Assembly (NCBI RefSeq): GCF_004138285.1
Contig: NZ_SCFN01000005.1
Location: 372,001-436,000, forward strand
Length of the DNA: 64,000 bases
Reading direction: 5' to 3'
DNA from: Gottfriedia acidiceleris
Lineage (GTDB): Bacteria > Bacillota > Bacilli > Bacillales > Bacillaceae_G
In this document: positions 52,046 to 60,303 of the stretch, piece by piece
Layout of the letters: the number at the start of each line of letters is the position of its first letter
How positions within the stretch are numbered: the stretch's first letter is position 1
The notes under the pieces: model-generated
What the model was told of the DNA's origin: nothing
The model's input: only the letters and a program-made list of their open reading frames with translations
Databases searched by the model: none
Made by a program: the position numbers and the translations under genes

Positions 52046-52687
52046 ATGAAAATTGGTATTATTGGAGCAACAGGAAAAGCAGGAAACCTTATTTTAAAAG
52101 AAGCAGTAGAAAGAGGACATGAGGTAACAGCAATCGTAAGAAATGCTTCTAAATTAACAAATAAAGAAGTATCAGTATTGGAAAAGGATTTATTAGATTT
52201 AAATTCAACTGACTTAAAGCAATTTGATGTTGTTGTAAATGCATTTAAAGCAGCTGAGGGTCAAGAGCATCTTTATATTGAAGCTGGGAATGTTTTAATA
52301 AATGCTTTAAAAGGAGTTAACGATACTAGATTAATCGTAGTTGGTGGAGCAGGAAGCTTGTATGTTGATGAAGAAAAAACGATCCAATTAGTTGACACTC
52401 CACAATTTCCAAAAGAATATTTTGCTACTGCATCGAATATGGCAAAAGGTCTTCAGGACTTACAAAAAGCAACTGATATTAAATGGACGTTTATTAGTCC
52501 GGCTGCATTTTTTGATCCGAACGGTAAACGAACTGGTGCTTATCAAAAAGGAAAAGACAATTTTATTGTAAATAAAAAAGGGGATAGCTATGTAAGTTAT
52601 GCTGACTATGCAATTGCATTATTAGACGAGATTGAAGATCCACAACATATGAATGAACGATTTACTTTGGTTTCTGAAGCAGAATAA
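52046..52687 (+). CDS. ywnB: NAD(P)H-binding Rossmann-fold protein (YwnB-like)
   Basis: A 213-residue atypical short-chain reductase. The N-terminal GIIGATGKAGNLILKEAVERGHEV is the NADP-binding loop, and VVVNAFKAAEGQEHLY and IVVGGAGSLY follow. The family includes NmrA-like and BLVRB-like proteins. Its control by the adjoining Rrf2 regulator is suggested by two operator copies in front. The reaction is unknown; a role in quinone, disulfide or electrophile stress is a guess. Confidence 0.85.
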   Translation: MKIGIIGATGKAGNLILKEAVERGHEVTAIVRNASKLTNKEVSVLEKDLLDLNSTDLKQFDVVVNAFKAAEGQEHLYIEAGNVLINALKGVNDTRLIVVGGAGSLYVDEEKTIQLVDTPQFPKEYFATASNMAKGLQDLQKATDIKWTFISPAAFFDPNGKRTGAYQKGKDNFIVNKKGDSYVSYADYAIALLDEIEDPQHMNERFTLVSEAE

Positions 52688-52692
52688 GTTTA

Positions 52693-52730
52693 AAAAGCGA
52701 TTCTTTGTGAGAATCGCTTTTCTTTTTTTT
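52693..52730 (+). terminator. Intrinsic terminator after the ywnB-like gene
   Basis: AAAAGCGATTC (52693-52703) pairs with GAATCGCTTTT (52711-52721) followed by a T tract. Confidence 0.88.
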
Positions 52731-52790
52731 AAAAATAAAAAGGACCCCATAATTTGAAGTCCACCAAGCTCATAAACATAAAATTATTAC

Positions 52791-53423
52791 CTATATGTGT
52801 TTCTTTTTATATCCATAAAAATACATACTTAGAGGCCACCAAATAACTGCAAAAATTGGATATACAGCCCAAATTGTATCTGGGGATGAAATGTTATTGA
52901 CAATGATAAAGAAAATACTAATTAGAATGCTAGCTGTAAACGAAAATGCTACAAACGATCTTCTTTTCGCATGATAAATGGATAATGGCCACCAAATAAT
53001 TGCAAATGCTGGATAAATGACCCAAGGGTAATCTGGAGAAGCGATAAAATTCAAAAACCCATAATATGCGATCGTAATGATACTACCAAGGAGAGCAATC
53101 GGTAATGTTCTAGCATTCTTACCTAAATGCATGAGAATTGGCCAACTAATAATAGGAAAAGCTGCATAGAAAAACCAAAGATAATCAGGTGAGTGAATTA
53201 AGTTCTCCGTTAACAAGAAAGCTAGGAGTACGATACTACTAAAGAATGAGAATTGCTTCATCGATCTTTTTCCAATGAAATATAAACTAATTGGCCAAAA
53301 TAAAATGAAAAAACATGGGTAAATGAACCAAATCGTGCTAGGAGATGTAATAAAATTAACGAGCATAAAAAAGACCATCGTCATAATACAGCCTGCAGTT
53401 GCAAAACCGATATAATTTTTCAC
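52791..53423 (-). CDS. Membrane protein built of four SP-W-YP-WWPLS repeats
   Basis: A 210-residue membrane protein with about eight hydrophobic segments. It consists of four repeats of about 50 residues, each with the pattern N.(I)xSP..xW..Y..F.I.(W)WP(L)S.Y....R. Examples are SPSTIWFIYPCFFILFWPIS, SPDYPWVIYPAFAIIWWPLS and SPDTIWAVYPIFAVIWWPLS. The gene at 53435 carries a fifth copy. No family name or function is known to me. It lies in a PadR-led operon. Confidence 0.75.
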   Translation of the reverse strand: MKNYIGFATAGCIMTMVFFMLVNFITSPSTIWFIYPCFFILFWPISLYFIGKRSMKQFSFFSSIVLLAFLLTENLIHSPDYLWFFYAAFPIISWPILMHLGKNARTLPIALLGSIITIAYYGFLNFIASPDYPWVIYPAFAIIWWPLSIYHAKRRSFVAFSFTASILISIFFIIVNNISSPDTIWAVYPIFAVIWWPLSMYFYGYKKKHI

Positions 53424-53434
53424 TGTTCTTCACC

Positions 53435-53839
53435 TCACTTTTTACGTTGCCAGTAGAAATACATTGAAAGAGGCCACCATAATAGACCAAACGTTGGGTA
53501 CACAAACCATATATTCTTTGGAGTATAGTAAAAATTTATAAATAAGAAGAAAGCAATTAGTAAGCCACTGCCCCAAATTGAATAGGATAAATTTAGTTTT
53601 GCAAAATTTGCCTTCTTGCTATCTGGTTTTTTAACACCAAGTTCGCTCTTTAATTCCTCAATATCCCCAAATTCTACAATTGCTTTGTTTATAGCATCTT
53701 CTTCTTCCTTACCATTTTCCATTAAAAACATGACTTTTTCTTCTAAGTTCTGAATGATCTCTTGTTTAACTATTTCTGATTGTTCAGTTTTAGGAACATC
53801 TTTAAATAGTTCTTCAATATGATTTCTAATTTTTTTCAT
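53435..53839 (-). CDS. HAAS-like N-terminal domain fused to one SP-W-YP-WWPLS membrane repeat
   Basis: A 134-residue protein. Residues 1-70 form a charged helical domain (IRNHIEELFKDVPKTEQSEIV, EDAINKAIVEFGDIEELKSELG), as in the HAAS/DUF1700 proteins that follow PadR regulators. Two membrane segments follow, with YTPKNIWFVYPTFGLLWWPLSM, the same motif as in the neighbouring membrane protein. It overlaps padR by one base. HAAS proteins are thought to link PadR-type control to membrane partners. Confidence 0.78.
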   Translation of the reverse strand: MKKIRNHIEELFKDVPKTEQSEIVKQEIIQNLEEKVMFLMENGKEEEDAINKAIVEFGDIEELKSELGVKKPDSKKANFAKLNLSYSIWGSGLLIAFFLFINFYYTPKNIWFVYPTFGLLWWPLSMYFYWQRKK

Positions 53840-54165
53840 TATATCTCCTCCATGAATAGATCAATAATTTCTTTTACTTCTTGCCATTCTTTTACTAATT
53901 CACTTAAATATGCTTTACCTAATGAAGTAATTTTGTAATATTTTCTTTTTCCACCGTGTGTAATATCGCCAAAATAAGATTCCACTAATTCCTTTTTTTC
54001 TAAGCGCTGAAATACAGCGTATAATGTTGCTTCTTTTATTTGAAACCGATTGTCTGTCCGTAATCCAATTTCTTGAGAAATCTCATATCCATAGCGGTCT
54101 TTCTCAGAAATTAGTTTTAATATGATTGAGTCAAGATGCCCGCGTATGATGTCACTTCTAACCAT
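53839..54165 (-). CDS. PadR-family transcriptional regulator
   Basis: A 108-residue regulator: RGHLDSIILKLISEKDRYGYEISQEIG, RIKEATLYAVFQRLEKKELV-type core (here QIKEATLYAVFQRLEKKELV) and the wing GGKRKYYKITSLGK. It leads a three-gene operon with the HAAS-like and repeat membrane proteins. Two copies of a palindrome upstream are the likely binding sites. AAGGTG precedes the ATG. Confidence 0.92.
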   Translation of the reverse strand: MVRSDIIRGHLDSIILKLISEKDRYGYEISQEIGLRTDNRFQIKEATLYAVFQRLEKKELVESYFGDITHGGKRKYYKITSLGKAYLSELVKEWQEVKEIIDLFMEEI

Positions 54166-54182
54166 AATTCACCTTCTATAAT

Positions 54183-54238
54183 ATTATTCTATCTGATAGA
54201 GTAATGTTAACAATAATTACTCTATCTGTCAAAGTAAT
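54183..54238 (-). promoter_or_regulatory. PadR-operon promoter with two 23-bp palindromic operators
   Basis: Two direct copies of a 23-base palindrome, ends ATTATT/ATTACT and AGTAAT, at 54183-54205 and 54216-54238, lie 33 bases apart centre to centre. On the minus strand TTGACA (54227-54232) lies inside the second copy, with a TAACAT 17 bases downstream. Repression of padR by its product is the simplest reading. Confidence 0.75.
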
Positions 54239-54331
54239 TTTATGTGGATCTGTTTATGACTATTCGAGAGAAGTGAAAAAAGCCCGTCCGAAGCCTAAAA
54301 ATATTATTTTTCCTAGTCCTGCTCTACTATA

Positions 54332-54358
54332 TGTCACATTTTTTGTATTTCATTCGTC
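54332..54358 (+). promoter_or_regulatory. ECF41-type promoter
   Basis: TGTCACA (54332-54338) and CGTC (54355-54358) are separated by 16 bases, matching the known ECF41 promoter elements. It lies 38 bases before the FAD oxidoreductase gene, which is followed by an ECF41 sigma gene. Confidence 0.82.
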
Positions 54359-54396
54359 TTAATTAGTGAAGAAAAATAAAAGGGAGAGATAATATT

Positions 54397-55698
54397 ATGA
54401 ATTTATATCAAATAGATGGTCATCAAAAATGGGATGTTACTGTATTAGGTGGTGGGATTGCTGGGTTAACTGCATCGATCTACTTAGCTCAAGCAGGTAA
54501 AAAAGTACTTCTATTGGATAAAGCATCTAAATTAGGTGGGAGAGGTATTTCTAATACAATTGGAGATGCACATTTAAATCTTGGAGCACACGCATTATAT
54601 ATAAACTGTATCGAAATTTTAAATGAAGTAGGTGTAAATGTTTCTGGTAAGCTTCCAAAATTGGGTGGTGCATTTATTCTTGGAAATCAATCTAATCAAA
54701 TGAAAATAATCGAGATGTTTAATTTATTTTTGGGTAATCATTTAAAATGGAAAGAAAAAATGGAATTTATTCGATTTTACCGACATATTCGTAAAATGGA
54801 TTTGGATGAAATCAATCATATTAGTTTAGAAGAATATTTAAATAGAAAAATAACAAGTTTGAATGTAAAGAATTTAATTTTATCCTTTATACGCGTAGCT
54901 ACGTTTACAAGTAATTCTGAAATAATAAGTGCCGGAGTGGCAATTGGTCAGCTTCGTAGTGCGAAAGTATTGTATATAAACGAAGGATGGCAATCAATTG
55001 TTACTGATCTAATTAAAAAGGCGAATCAACTTGGTGTTACGATTCAAAATAGTACAGTAGTATCTAAAATTACTGGCTCTTATCCAAACATAAATCTTAT
55101 CTTGAAAAATGATACTAGGATCAACACCAGCTGCTTGTTGTCGACAATTAATCCAATTGATTTAGTTAAGTTAATAGATGAGCCAATCTCAGATTCATTT
55201 TTACAAAAATGTAATCAAATGATTCCAGTAAAAGCTGCATGCCTTGACCTTGTAATGAATGGTTTACCAAATCCAAAACTCAATTTTGCTTTAGGTGTTG
55301 ATCAACCATGGTATTTTTCTAATCATTCATCAGTGGCTAAATTATCGAAAGAAGGCGAAAGTGTAGTCCATGTAATGAAATATTTAAACTCGGTCAACGA
55401 AACAGATTCCTCCAAAGATGAGGAAGAGCTAGAAAGTTTACTTGATTTAGTTCAACCAGGTTGGAGAGAGTATGTCATTTCACGTCGCTATCTTCCTAAG
55501 CTTGTTGTTTCTAACGACATAAAAAAGCCATTTAATAAATTAGACAATAATTTTACAAATGGTGAAGTTGGCTTAGAAGGCATTTATGTTGCAGGAGACT
55601 GGGTAGGGGAGACAGAACTTTTATTGAATGCATCACTAACGAGTGCTAAAAATGCTACTAAACTTATAAATGAGAAGCTCGCACTCCAACTAATTTAA
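54397..55698 (+). CDS. FAD-dependent oxidoreductase, phytoene-desaturase/amine-oxidase fold
   Basis: A 433-residue flavoprotein. The N-terminal dinucleotide-binding VLGGGIAGLTASIYLAQAGKKVLLLDKASKLGGRG and the C-terminal GIYVAGDWVGETELLLNASLTSAKNA FAD segment place it with protoporphyrinogen oxidase/phytoene desaturase-like proteins. Its substrate is unknown. It starts after GGGAGAG. It is followed by an ECF41 sigma gene; ECF41 operons typically carry an oxidoreductase, decarboxylase or epimerase of unknown role. Confidence 0.88.
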   Translation: MNLYQIDGHQKWDVTVLGGGIAGLTASIYLAQAGKKVLLLDKASKLGGRGISNTIGDAHLNLGAHALYINCIEILNEVGVNVSGKLPKLGGAFILGNQSNQMKIIEMFNLFLGNHLKWKEKMEFIRFYRHIRKMDLDEINHISLEEYLNRKITSLNVKNLILSFIRVATFTSNSEIISAGVAIGQLRSAKVLYINEGWQSIVTDLIKKANQLGVTIQNSTVVSKITGSYPNINLILKNDTRINTSCLLSTINPIDLVKLIDEPISDSFLQKCNQMIPVKAACLDLVMNGLPNPKLNFALGVDQPWYFSNHSSVAKLSKEGESVVHVMKYLNSVNETDSSKDEEELESLLDLVQPGWREYVISRRYLPKLVVSNDIKKPFNKLDNNFTNGEVGLEGIYVAGDWVGETELLLNASLTSAKNATKLINEKLALQLI

Positions 55699-55718
55699 AA
55701 TAGAGGAGAAGATACTTC

Positions 55719-56603
55719 ATGGAAGTAGATCATCTATATTCTCAATACAAACCACTTTTATTTTCAATAGGATATAGTATGCTAGGATCGGTTGAGGATT
55801 CGGAGGATTTGGTACAGGATACTTTTCTTACAGTTCAAAAGATGAATCAATCCATCACAAAAGAAGAGCCGAATAATACAAAAGCATTCTTATGTAAAAT
55901 TATGACAAATCGTTGCTTGGATTTATTAAAGTCCTCAAAAAATAAACGCGAAGTTTATATAGGACCGTGGCTTCCAGAACCGATTATTCAAAACTTACCT
56001 GATGATTTACAAGATGATCCGGCAGAAAAGGTGATTTTAGAAGAAACAATAACCTATGCATTTTTAGTTTTACTTGAACAGTTAAATCCAACCGAAAGAG
56101 CAGTATTTGTATTACGTGAAGCTTTTCAGTTTGACTTTCGTACAATCGCAAATATTTTAAATAAGACCGAATTGAATTGCCGTAAAATATTCAGTAGACT
56201 TCAACGTAAAGTCCAAAGTAAGGATGTAGTTGAAAAACGCAATCTAAATCAAGAGCTAGCCATTGCAAAACGATTTATTGAAGCTGCTGAAACAGGTAAT
56301 TTAGATATGCTAATATCACTTTTAACTGAGGATATCACACTAATTACTGACGCCGGTGGCAAAACGAAAGCTGCTCTTCGCCCAATTAATCTACAGAAAA
56401 ATGTTATTGCATTCCTTGTTGGAGTAAGGAAGAAAATTAACTCTCCATCCGAAATCGAAATTGCTTTGATCAATAATCAAATTGGTTTAATTGTTAAAAG
56501 TGAAGGCGAGGAGCCAACCGTAATTTGTTTTGAAATAGAAGGAGACCGTTATCGAAGTATTTATATGGTTCGAAATCCTGAAAAAATAAAATTTTCAAAT
56601 TGA
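55719..56603 (+). CDS. ECF sigma factor of the ECF41 group with SnoaL-like C-terminal domain
   Basis: A 294-residue sigma factor. Region 2 (about 8-75) has LVQDTFLTV; region 4 (about 105-165) has LNPTERAVFVLREAF. A SnoaL-like domain of about 110 residues follows. The ECF41 hallmarks are all present: WLPEP (84-88) in the linker, DAGGK (211-215) as a variant of DGGGK, and NPEKI (286-290) as a variant of NPDKL. In this group the C-terminal domain replaces a separate anti-sigma factor. The promoter at 54332 suggests autoregulation. Confidence 0.93.
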   Translation: MEVDHLYSQYKPLLFSIGYSMLGSVEDSEDLVQDTFLTVQKMNQSITKEEPNNTKAFLCKIMTNRCLDLLKSSKNKREVYIGPWLPEPIIQNLPDDLQDDPAEKVILEETITYAFLVLLEQLNPTERAVFVLREAFQFDFRTIANILNKTELNCRKIFSRLQRKVQSKDVVEKRNLNQELAIAKRFIEAAETGNLDMLISLLTEDITLITDAGGKTKAALRPINLQKNVIAFLVGVRKKINSPSEIEIALINNQIGLIVKSEGEEPTVICFEIEGDRYRSIYMVRNPEKIKFSN

Positions 56604-56619
56604 GTACCAGGAACATTTT

Positions 56620-56667
56620 AAACTTTAGAACAGGGTGTCCCACTTTATATGGGATTCCTTGTTTTTT
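56620..56667 (+). terminator. Probable terminator after the ECF41 gene
   Basis: ACAGGGTGTCCCA and TGGGATTCCTTG form an imperfect stem followed by a T run. Further on, GGGCTA near 56757 and TAGCCC near 56787 with T residues make a second hairpin. Confidence 0.55.
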
Positions 56668-56874
56668 TATTAAGCAAGAAAATGAAATTAAGTAACTCAT
56701 AAAGTGTTGATGAGTAAGTAAAACAGCAGGAAGATGAAAAATGAAAACTCATAAAGGGCTAATTTGTCAGTTAACCTGTTATGAGATAGCCCCTTTTTAT
56801 TTTTGGTTTTTTTCACAAAAAGCTTTATAGTTTTAGTAGTCACTATGTTTAGATTAAAAATTATAGGAGTGTTT

Positions 56875-57663
56875 ATGGAAACGAAAGAGTATCTAATAAC
56901 GCAGCTTAATGAAATTGAAAAATGGGAAAAAGATCAAAAAAGCGTATTTTTTTGGGAGAAAATCGGTAGAATTCCGTTTATGATTTTGGATAAAATTACA
57001 CCTAAGTTCATTCACGATAAGATTGGAGTTATTTTAGATGAACTATCTAAGTATGTGAATGCTGGTGGTCAATATTTAGTTAGTGTTCCGGCAACTCTAT
57101 CTAGGATGAGTAAGGAGCTTTCTATTCAAGAATTAACCGAAATTGAAATGGTCAATCAACTTAGTCTTGAGCAAATGGATCGTGTTTCGAATGATTTTAT
57201 TGCTAGTCGTAAACAATTTGCAAAGGTCCAAGGAGCGACCACAGGTTTTGGTGGAATGTTTACGATTGCTATCGATATACCAATATTATTAGGACTTACA
57301 TTAAAGACACTTCAAGAAATAGCAATTTCTTATGGTTATGATCCAAATGATCAAATGGAGAGAGTATTCATTATTAAATGCTTACAATTTACATCTGCTG
57401 ATATAGTTGGTAAAAAGGCGATATTAGAAGAGTTAACAAATATTGAAGGAAAAAAAGCTTTTTCTCAAATTGAAGGTTGGAGAGAAGTATTCTATACATA
57501 TCGTGACAACATGGGATGGAAGAAGCTATTTCAAATGGTTCCAATTGCAGGTTTAATATTTGGTGCATATGTAAATAAACAAGCAATTGAAGATGTTGGC
57601 GAGGTTGGAAGAATGCTTTATAAAAAAAGACGGATCATGGAAAGATTGCATGATTTAAAATAA
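56875..57663 (+). CDS. EcsC-family protein
   Basis: A 262-residue protein with the EcsC pattern WEKDQKSVFFWEKIGRIPFMILDKITPKFIHDKIG, then GATTGFGGMFTIAIDIPILLGLTLKTLQEIA, a hydrophobic hairpin, and an end region GAYVNKQAIEDVGEVGRMLYKKRRIMERL. EcsC is encoded with the EcsAB ABC transporter in B. subtilis, but this copy stands alone. Its role is unknown. ATG 56875 follows AGGAGTG. Confidence 0.85.
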   Translation: METKEYLITQLNEIEKWEKDQKSVFFWEKIGRIPFMILDKITPKFIHDKIGVILDELSKYVNAGGQYLVSVPATLSRMSKELSIQELTEIEMVNQLSLEQMDRVSNDFIASRKQFAKVQGATTGFGGMFTIAIDIPILLGLTLKTLQEIAISYGYDPNDQMERVFIIKCLQFTSADIVGKKAILEELTNIEGKKAFSQIEGWREVFYTYRDNMGWKKLFQMVPIAGLIFGAYVNKQAIEDVGEVGRMLYKKRRIMERLHDLK

Positions 57664-57667
57664 GCAG

Positions 57668-57708
57668 AAAAAAGATGAATTTAGATTAGAGCTAAATTCA
57701 TCTTTTTT
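57668..57708. terminator. Bidirectional terminator between convergent genes
   Basis: Arms 57668-57684 and 57692-57708 form a perfect 17-pair stem with a seven-base loop and A/T runs built into the base. It serves the EcsC-like gene and the minus-strand gene at 57735. Confidence 0.9.
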
Positions 57709-57734
57709 GTTGAATTCATAAATCAAACGTTTGT

Positions 57735-58391
57735 TTAATTTTTAAATTTATTTGGGAATTGCTTAATAATACCTGAGGACAGTGCATCTGCTAGAACGAT
57801 GATGTGGTGAAGACCATCATCAAATGCCTTTACATTTCCATCCCAATCCATTTTTATTCTAGTTACAACTTCATTTGTAACTATTTTTAAATGCGTATAT
57901 AGTAAGTCTTTTAAAGCTTGATTTGTCCAATTTGGATTTGCTTTACTTAAAAATGCAGCAATATCGTCCGCATTTTTAAACCATTGGTCGTTTAATGTTT
58001 TTAAGGTTGCCATATCATTTGCTTTGGCAGCATCAATGATTTTACCAGCGAGTACTATATGGTCAGTTAATAATTTAGCTAGTTGATCTCCTGCCGCAGC
58101 ACCATAATAAGGTTTAACTGCATTTCCAATATCCTGTTGATTTCTTAAAAGTCGAGCAAGTACTTTGTCCTTATCTGGTAATCCAGCAACCGCGCTAACG
58201 ATATATTTACTAGTCCAAATTGTGTGATCCATCAAAAGCTTTCTCATATCACCTTGGAATTTACATGCGGAGTTACTTATACAGTTTCCTTGGACCCGTG
58301 TACCAATTTCCTCAGCACTTGATTTTATTGGAGATAAAATTAGTGCAAAACATAAAAAAAGAGTAGTAATTTTAAGTAATTGTTTTTTCAA
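57735..58391 (-). CDS. Secreted protein with three helical repeats, function unknown
   Basis: A 218-residue exported protein: signal peptide about 1-26 (LSPIKSSAEE) and no membrane anchor. The mature part consists of three units of about 45-50 residues, each opening with LL.DH or LL.TH: LLMDHTIWTSKYIVSA, LLTDHIVLAGKIIDAAK and LLYTHLKIVTNEVVTRI. The first contains NQQDIGNAVKPYYG. Related proteins occur in Bacillus and are often mis-annotated as enzymes. A conserved His per unit hints at metal or haem binding, but this is not established. Confidence 0.72.
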   Translation of the reverse strand: MKKQLLKITTLFLCFALILSPIKSSAEEIGTRVQGNCISNSACKFQGDMRKLLMDHTIWTSKYIVSAVAGLPDKDKVLARLLRNQQDIGNAVKPYYGAAAGDQLAKLLTDHIVLAGKIIDAAKANDMATLKTLNDQWFKNADDIAAFLSKANPNWTNQALKDLLYTHLKIVTNEVVTRIKMDWDGNVKAFDDGLHHIIVLADALSSGIIKQFPNKFKN

Positions 58392-58651
58392 TTAGATGTC
58401 TCCTTTTAGATTTTTTCAAAATGTACCAGTATTATGTTGGATTTATTTTCAAGGAATATTCATCAGTTTTTATAATCACTTCATTTTTGTGAAGTAATTA
58501 TTCTAGTGAAAAAATCGAAGAACATAAAAAATGATTTTATTTTCATATATATAAAATAATGATTTTAATATAATATTAAATAATATTAGATGGCTAAAAA
58601 TGGAAGTGGATGAGGGTTTTAAAAGTTGATTTGGAAGGTAGGGGAGCATTT

Positions 58652-59216
58652 TTGTTAAATTATTTATATCCTAGTATTTTAATTATGGCTTTTTTCGTTT
58701 TATTCTTTGGTTATAGATTCCTAAAGAGTTATATTACCTTACAAAAATATTCCTACTGGATAATCTTTGGAATCTACTTTACATTCCTCGTAGATATAAC
58801 TTTGTTCCCATTTCCTTATCAAAAAAATTTAATACAAGTCATGATTGAACAACTTGGGTTATTTAAATAATTTTGTTCCTTTTAAGGGAGTTGTAGATTT
58901 AATAAAGTATGGCTCATTTACAATTGCTCTAAAACAACTTGGTGGAAATATTTTATTATTTATTCCATTTGGATTAGCATGGCCGATTCTTTTCCCGAAA
59001 ATCAGGAAACTTAAAACAATCTTAATTGGTTTTTCTGTGAGTCTAGTAATTGAATCAACTCAAGGGATAACTGGATTATTCTTAGGTTACAATTATAGAT
59101 CTTGTGATATTGACGATTTATTATTAAATACACTTGGAACGATAATAGGAGTCTTAGTCTATAGTTTAAGTACTAATTCTTATATTAAATCAGACCTAGT
59201 TGAAGATAAATGTTAA
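58652..59216 (+). pseudogene. VanZ-family membrane protein interrupted by a frameshift
   Basis: The first part (TTG 58652 to stop 58870) encodes two membrane segments ending ITLFPFPYQKNLIQVMIEQ. The second frame, open from 58845 to 59216, continues LGYLNNFVPFKGVVDLI, then GGNILLFIPFGLAWPILFP and ESTQGITGLFLGYNYRSCDIDDLLLNTLG, the VanZ core. A one-base shift near 58850-58870 would give a normal VanZ of about 185 residues. It may be a true mutation or a sequencing error. The TTG start follows GGTAGGGGAG. Confidence 0.78.
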
Positions 59217-59226
59217 ACGAGAAACA

Positions 59227-59259
59227 AAAAGACAAGTTGCATAATGCTACTTGTCTTTT
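59227..59259. terminator. Bidirectional hairpin between vanZ-like and deacetylase genes
   Basis: AAAAGACAAGT (59227-59237) pairs perfectly with ACTTGTCTTTT (59249-59259), overlapping the stop of the minus-strand gene. Confidence 0.8.
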
Positions 59260-59954
59260 AACTTCTGAAGCTCATTCACAGTCACAAATTTATATCCATC
59301 TTTAGACAATAAATCTAATATCCCTTTAATTGTTTTCAATTCTTCACCAGTTTTATCATACATCGGGTGAATTAAAATAATTGATCCTGGTTTAATATTT
59401 TTCTTTACATAATTTAATTTGTCTTTAGGATTTGTGTAAAATGTATCAGGTTCTATATTCCAAGTAATCGTATCTCGATTATGCTTATGCAAGTAATATG
59501 GTAATCCAAATAATTTTTTTCCATTCGGTGGACGGAAGTCAATTTCCCCTTTATAGCCAGCTTTTCGAATTAGTTTGTCTGTCTTTTCTATTTCATTTTT
59601 GATAAATGAAGGTGATTTTAGCACCATTCTGTCATGAGAATATGTATGGTTTCCAACCTGTTGTCCCGCATCCACAATTTTTTTAGCTTCTTCAGGATTC
59701 TTTTCAATTTCATTACCGATTAGAAAAAAAGTAGCCTTTGCATTGTATTGATCTAAAAGTGGTAGAATGTCATCAACATTTTTAGTTGGTCCGTCATCAA
59801 ATGTTAAAGCAACTACTTTTTGTTTAGTGTGTACTTCATTTGTTAATCCCCCAAAAAGCTGAAAAGATCTAGCGTTCATTAGCTTATACAATCCGAATAA
59901 GATAAGAAACAAAATTAGAATACTTGCACTTATTTTCAGTAGTCTTTTTTTCAT
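59247..59954 (-). CDS. Polysaccharide deacetylase family protein
   Basis: A 235-residue exported enzyme: an N-terminal membrane anchor or signal (about 5-25) and a NodB domain with catalytic VVALTFDDGP, the metal-binding NHTYSHDRM (HxxxH type), RPPNGKKL and ILIHPMYD. It probably deacetylates GlcNAc or MurNAc in the cell wall. The family is numerous in spore formers (PdaA, PdaB, YlxY types) and the exact role is unclear. Confidence 0.9.
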   Translation of the reverse strand: MKKRLLKISASILILFLILFGLYKLMNARSFQLFGGLTNEVHTKQKVVALTFDDGPTKNVDDILPLLDQYNAKATFFLIGNEIEKNPEEAKKIVDAGQQVGNHTYSHDRMVLKSPSFIKNEIEKTDKLIRKAGYKGEIDFRPPNGKKLFGLPYYLHKHNRDTITWNIEPDTFYTNPKDKLNYVKKNIKPGSIILIHPMYDKTGEELKTIKGILDLLSKDGYKFVTVNELQKLKDK

Positions 59955-60106
59955 CTATTTTACCTTTCTTTCTAGTTATTGAAATTAAACTTAATTATAT
60001 CATCAGTAATTAAAAAATGAATAAAAGAAGGAAATTAAAGGAAATTTAAGTTCGTTGGAAGAAGTAGTGTAATACAGAATATTAAGTTATGAAATTGATA
60101 AGAAAG

Positions 60107-60190
60107 AGGGAAGGCTGAGAGCCCAAAGAATTGCATACGTCGACGAGGCTGAGGTCTCGTTCAACGAATAGAGAGCAATTAACGATCTTC
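60107..60190. repeat. Decayed copy of the 46994 GC-rich repeat
   Basis: GGGAAGGCTGAGAGCCC, GTCGACGAGGCTGAG and TCTCGTTC line up with GGGAAGGCTAAAGACCCC, GCCGAGGAGGCTCAAG and ATCTCGCCC of the intact copy. The end palindromes are lost. Confidence 0.55.
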
Positions 60191-60251
60191 TTTTTCGAGA
60201 GTAATTTTTTGAAAACGGGTTTTTATTTAGATAAAGCAATCTACTTGCAAA

Positions 60252-60279
60252 GTTATCAGTTTAGTATTAAACTGATAAC
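60252..60279 (+). promoter_or_regulatory. MarR-type operator, perfect 12-4-12 inverted repeat
   Basis: GTTATCAGTTTA (60252-60263) and TAAACTGATAAC (60268-60279) flank GTAT. It lies 25 bases before the marR start codon and probably mediates autorepression of the operon. Confidence 0.88.
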
Positions 60280-60303
60280 GAGATCGATCAAAGAGGTGCA
60301 AAA

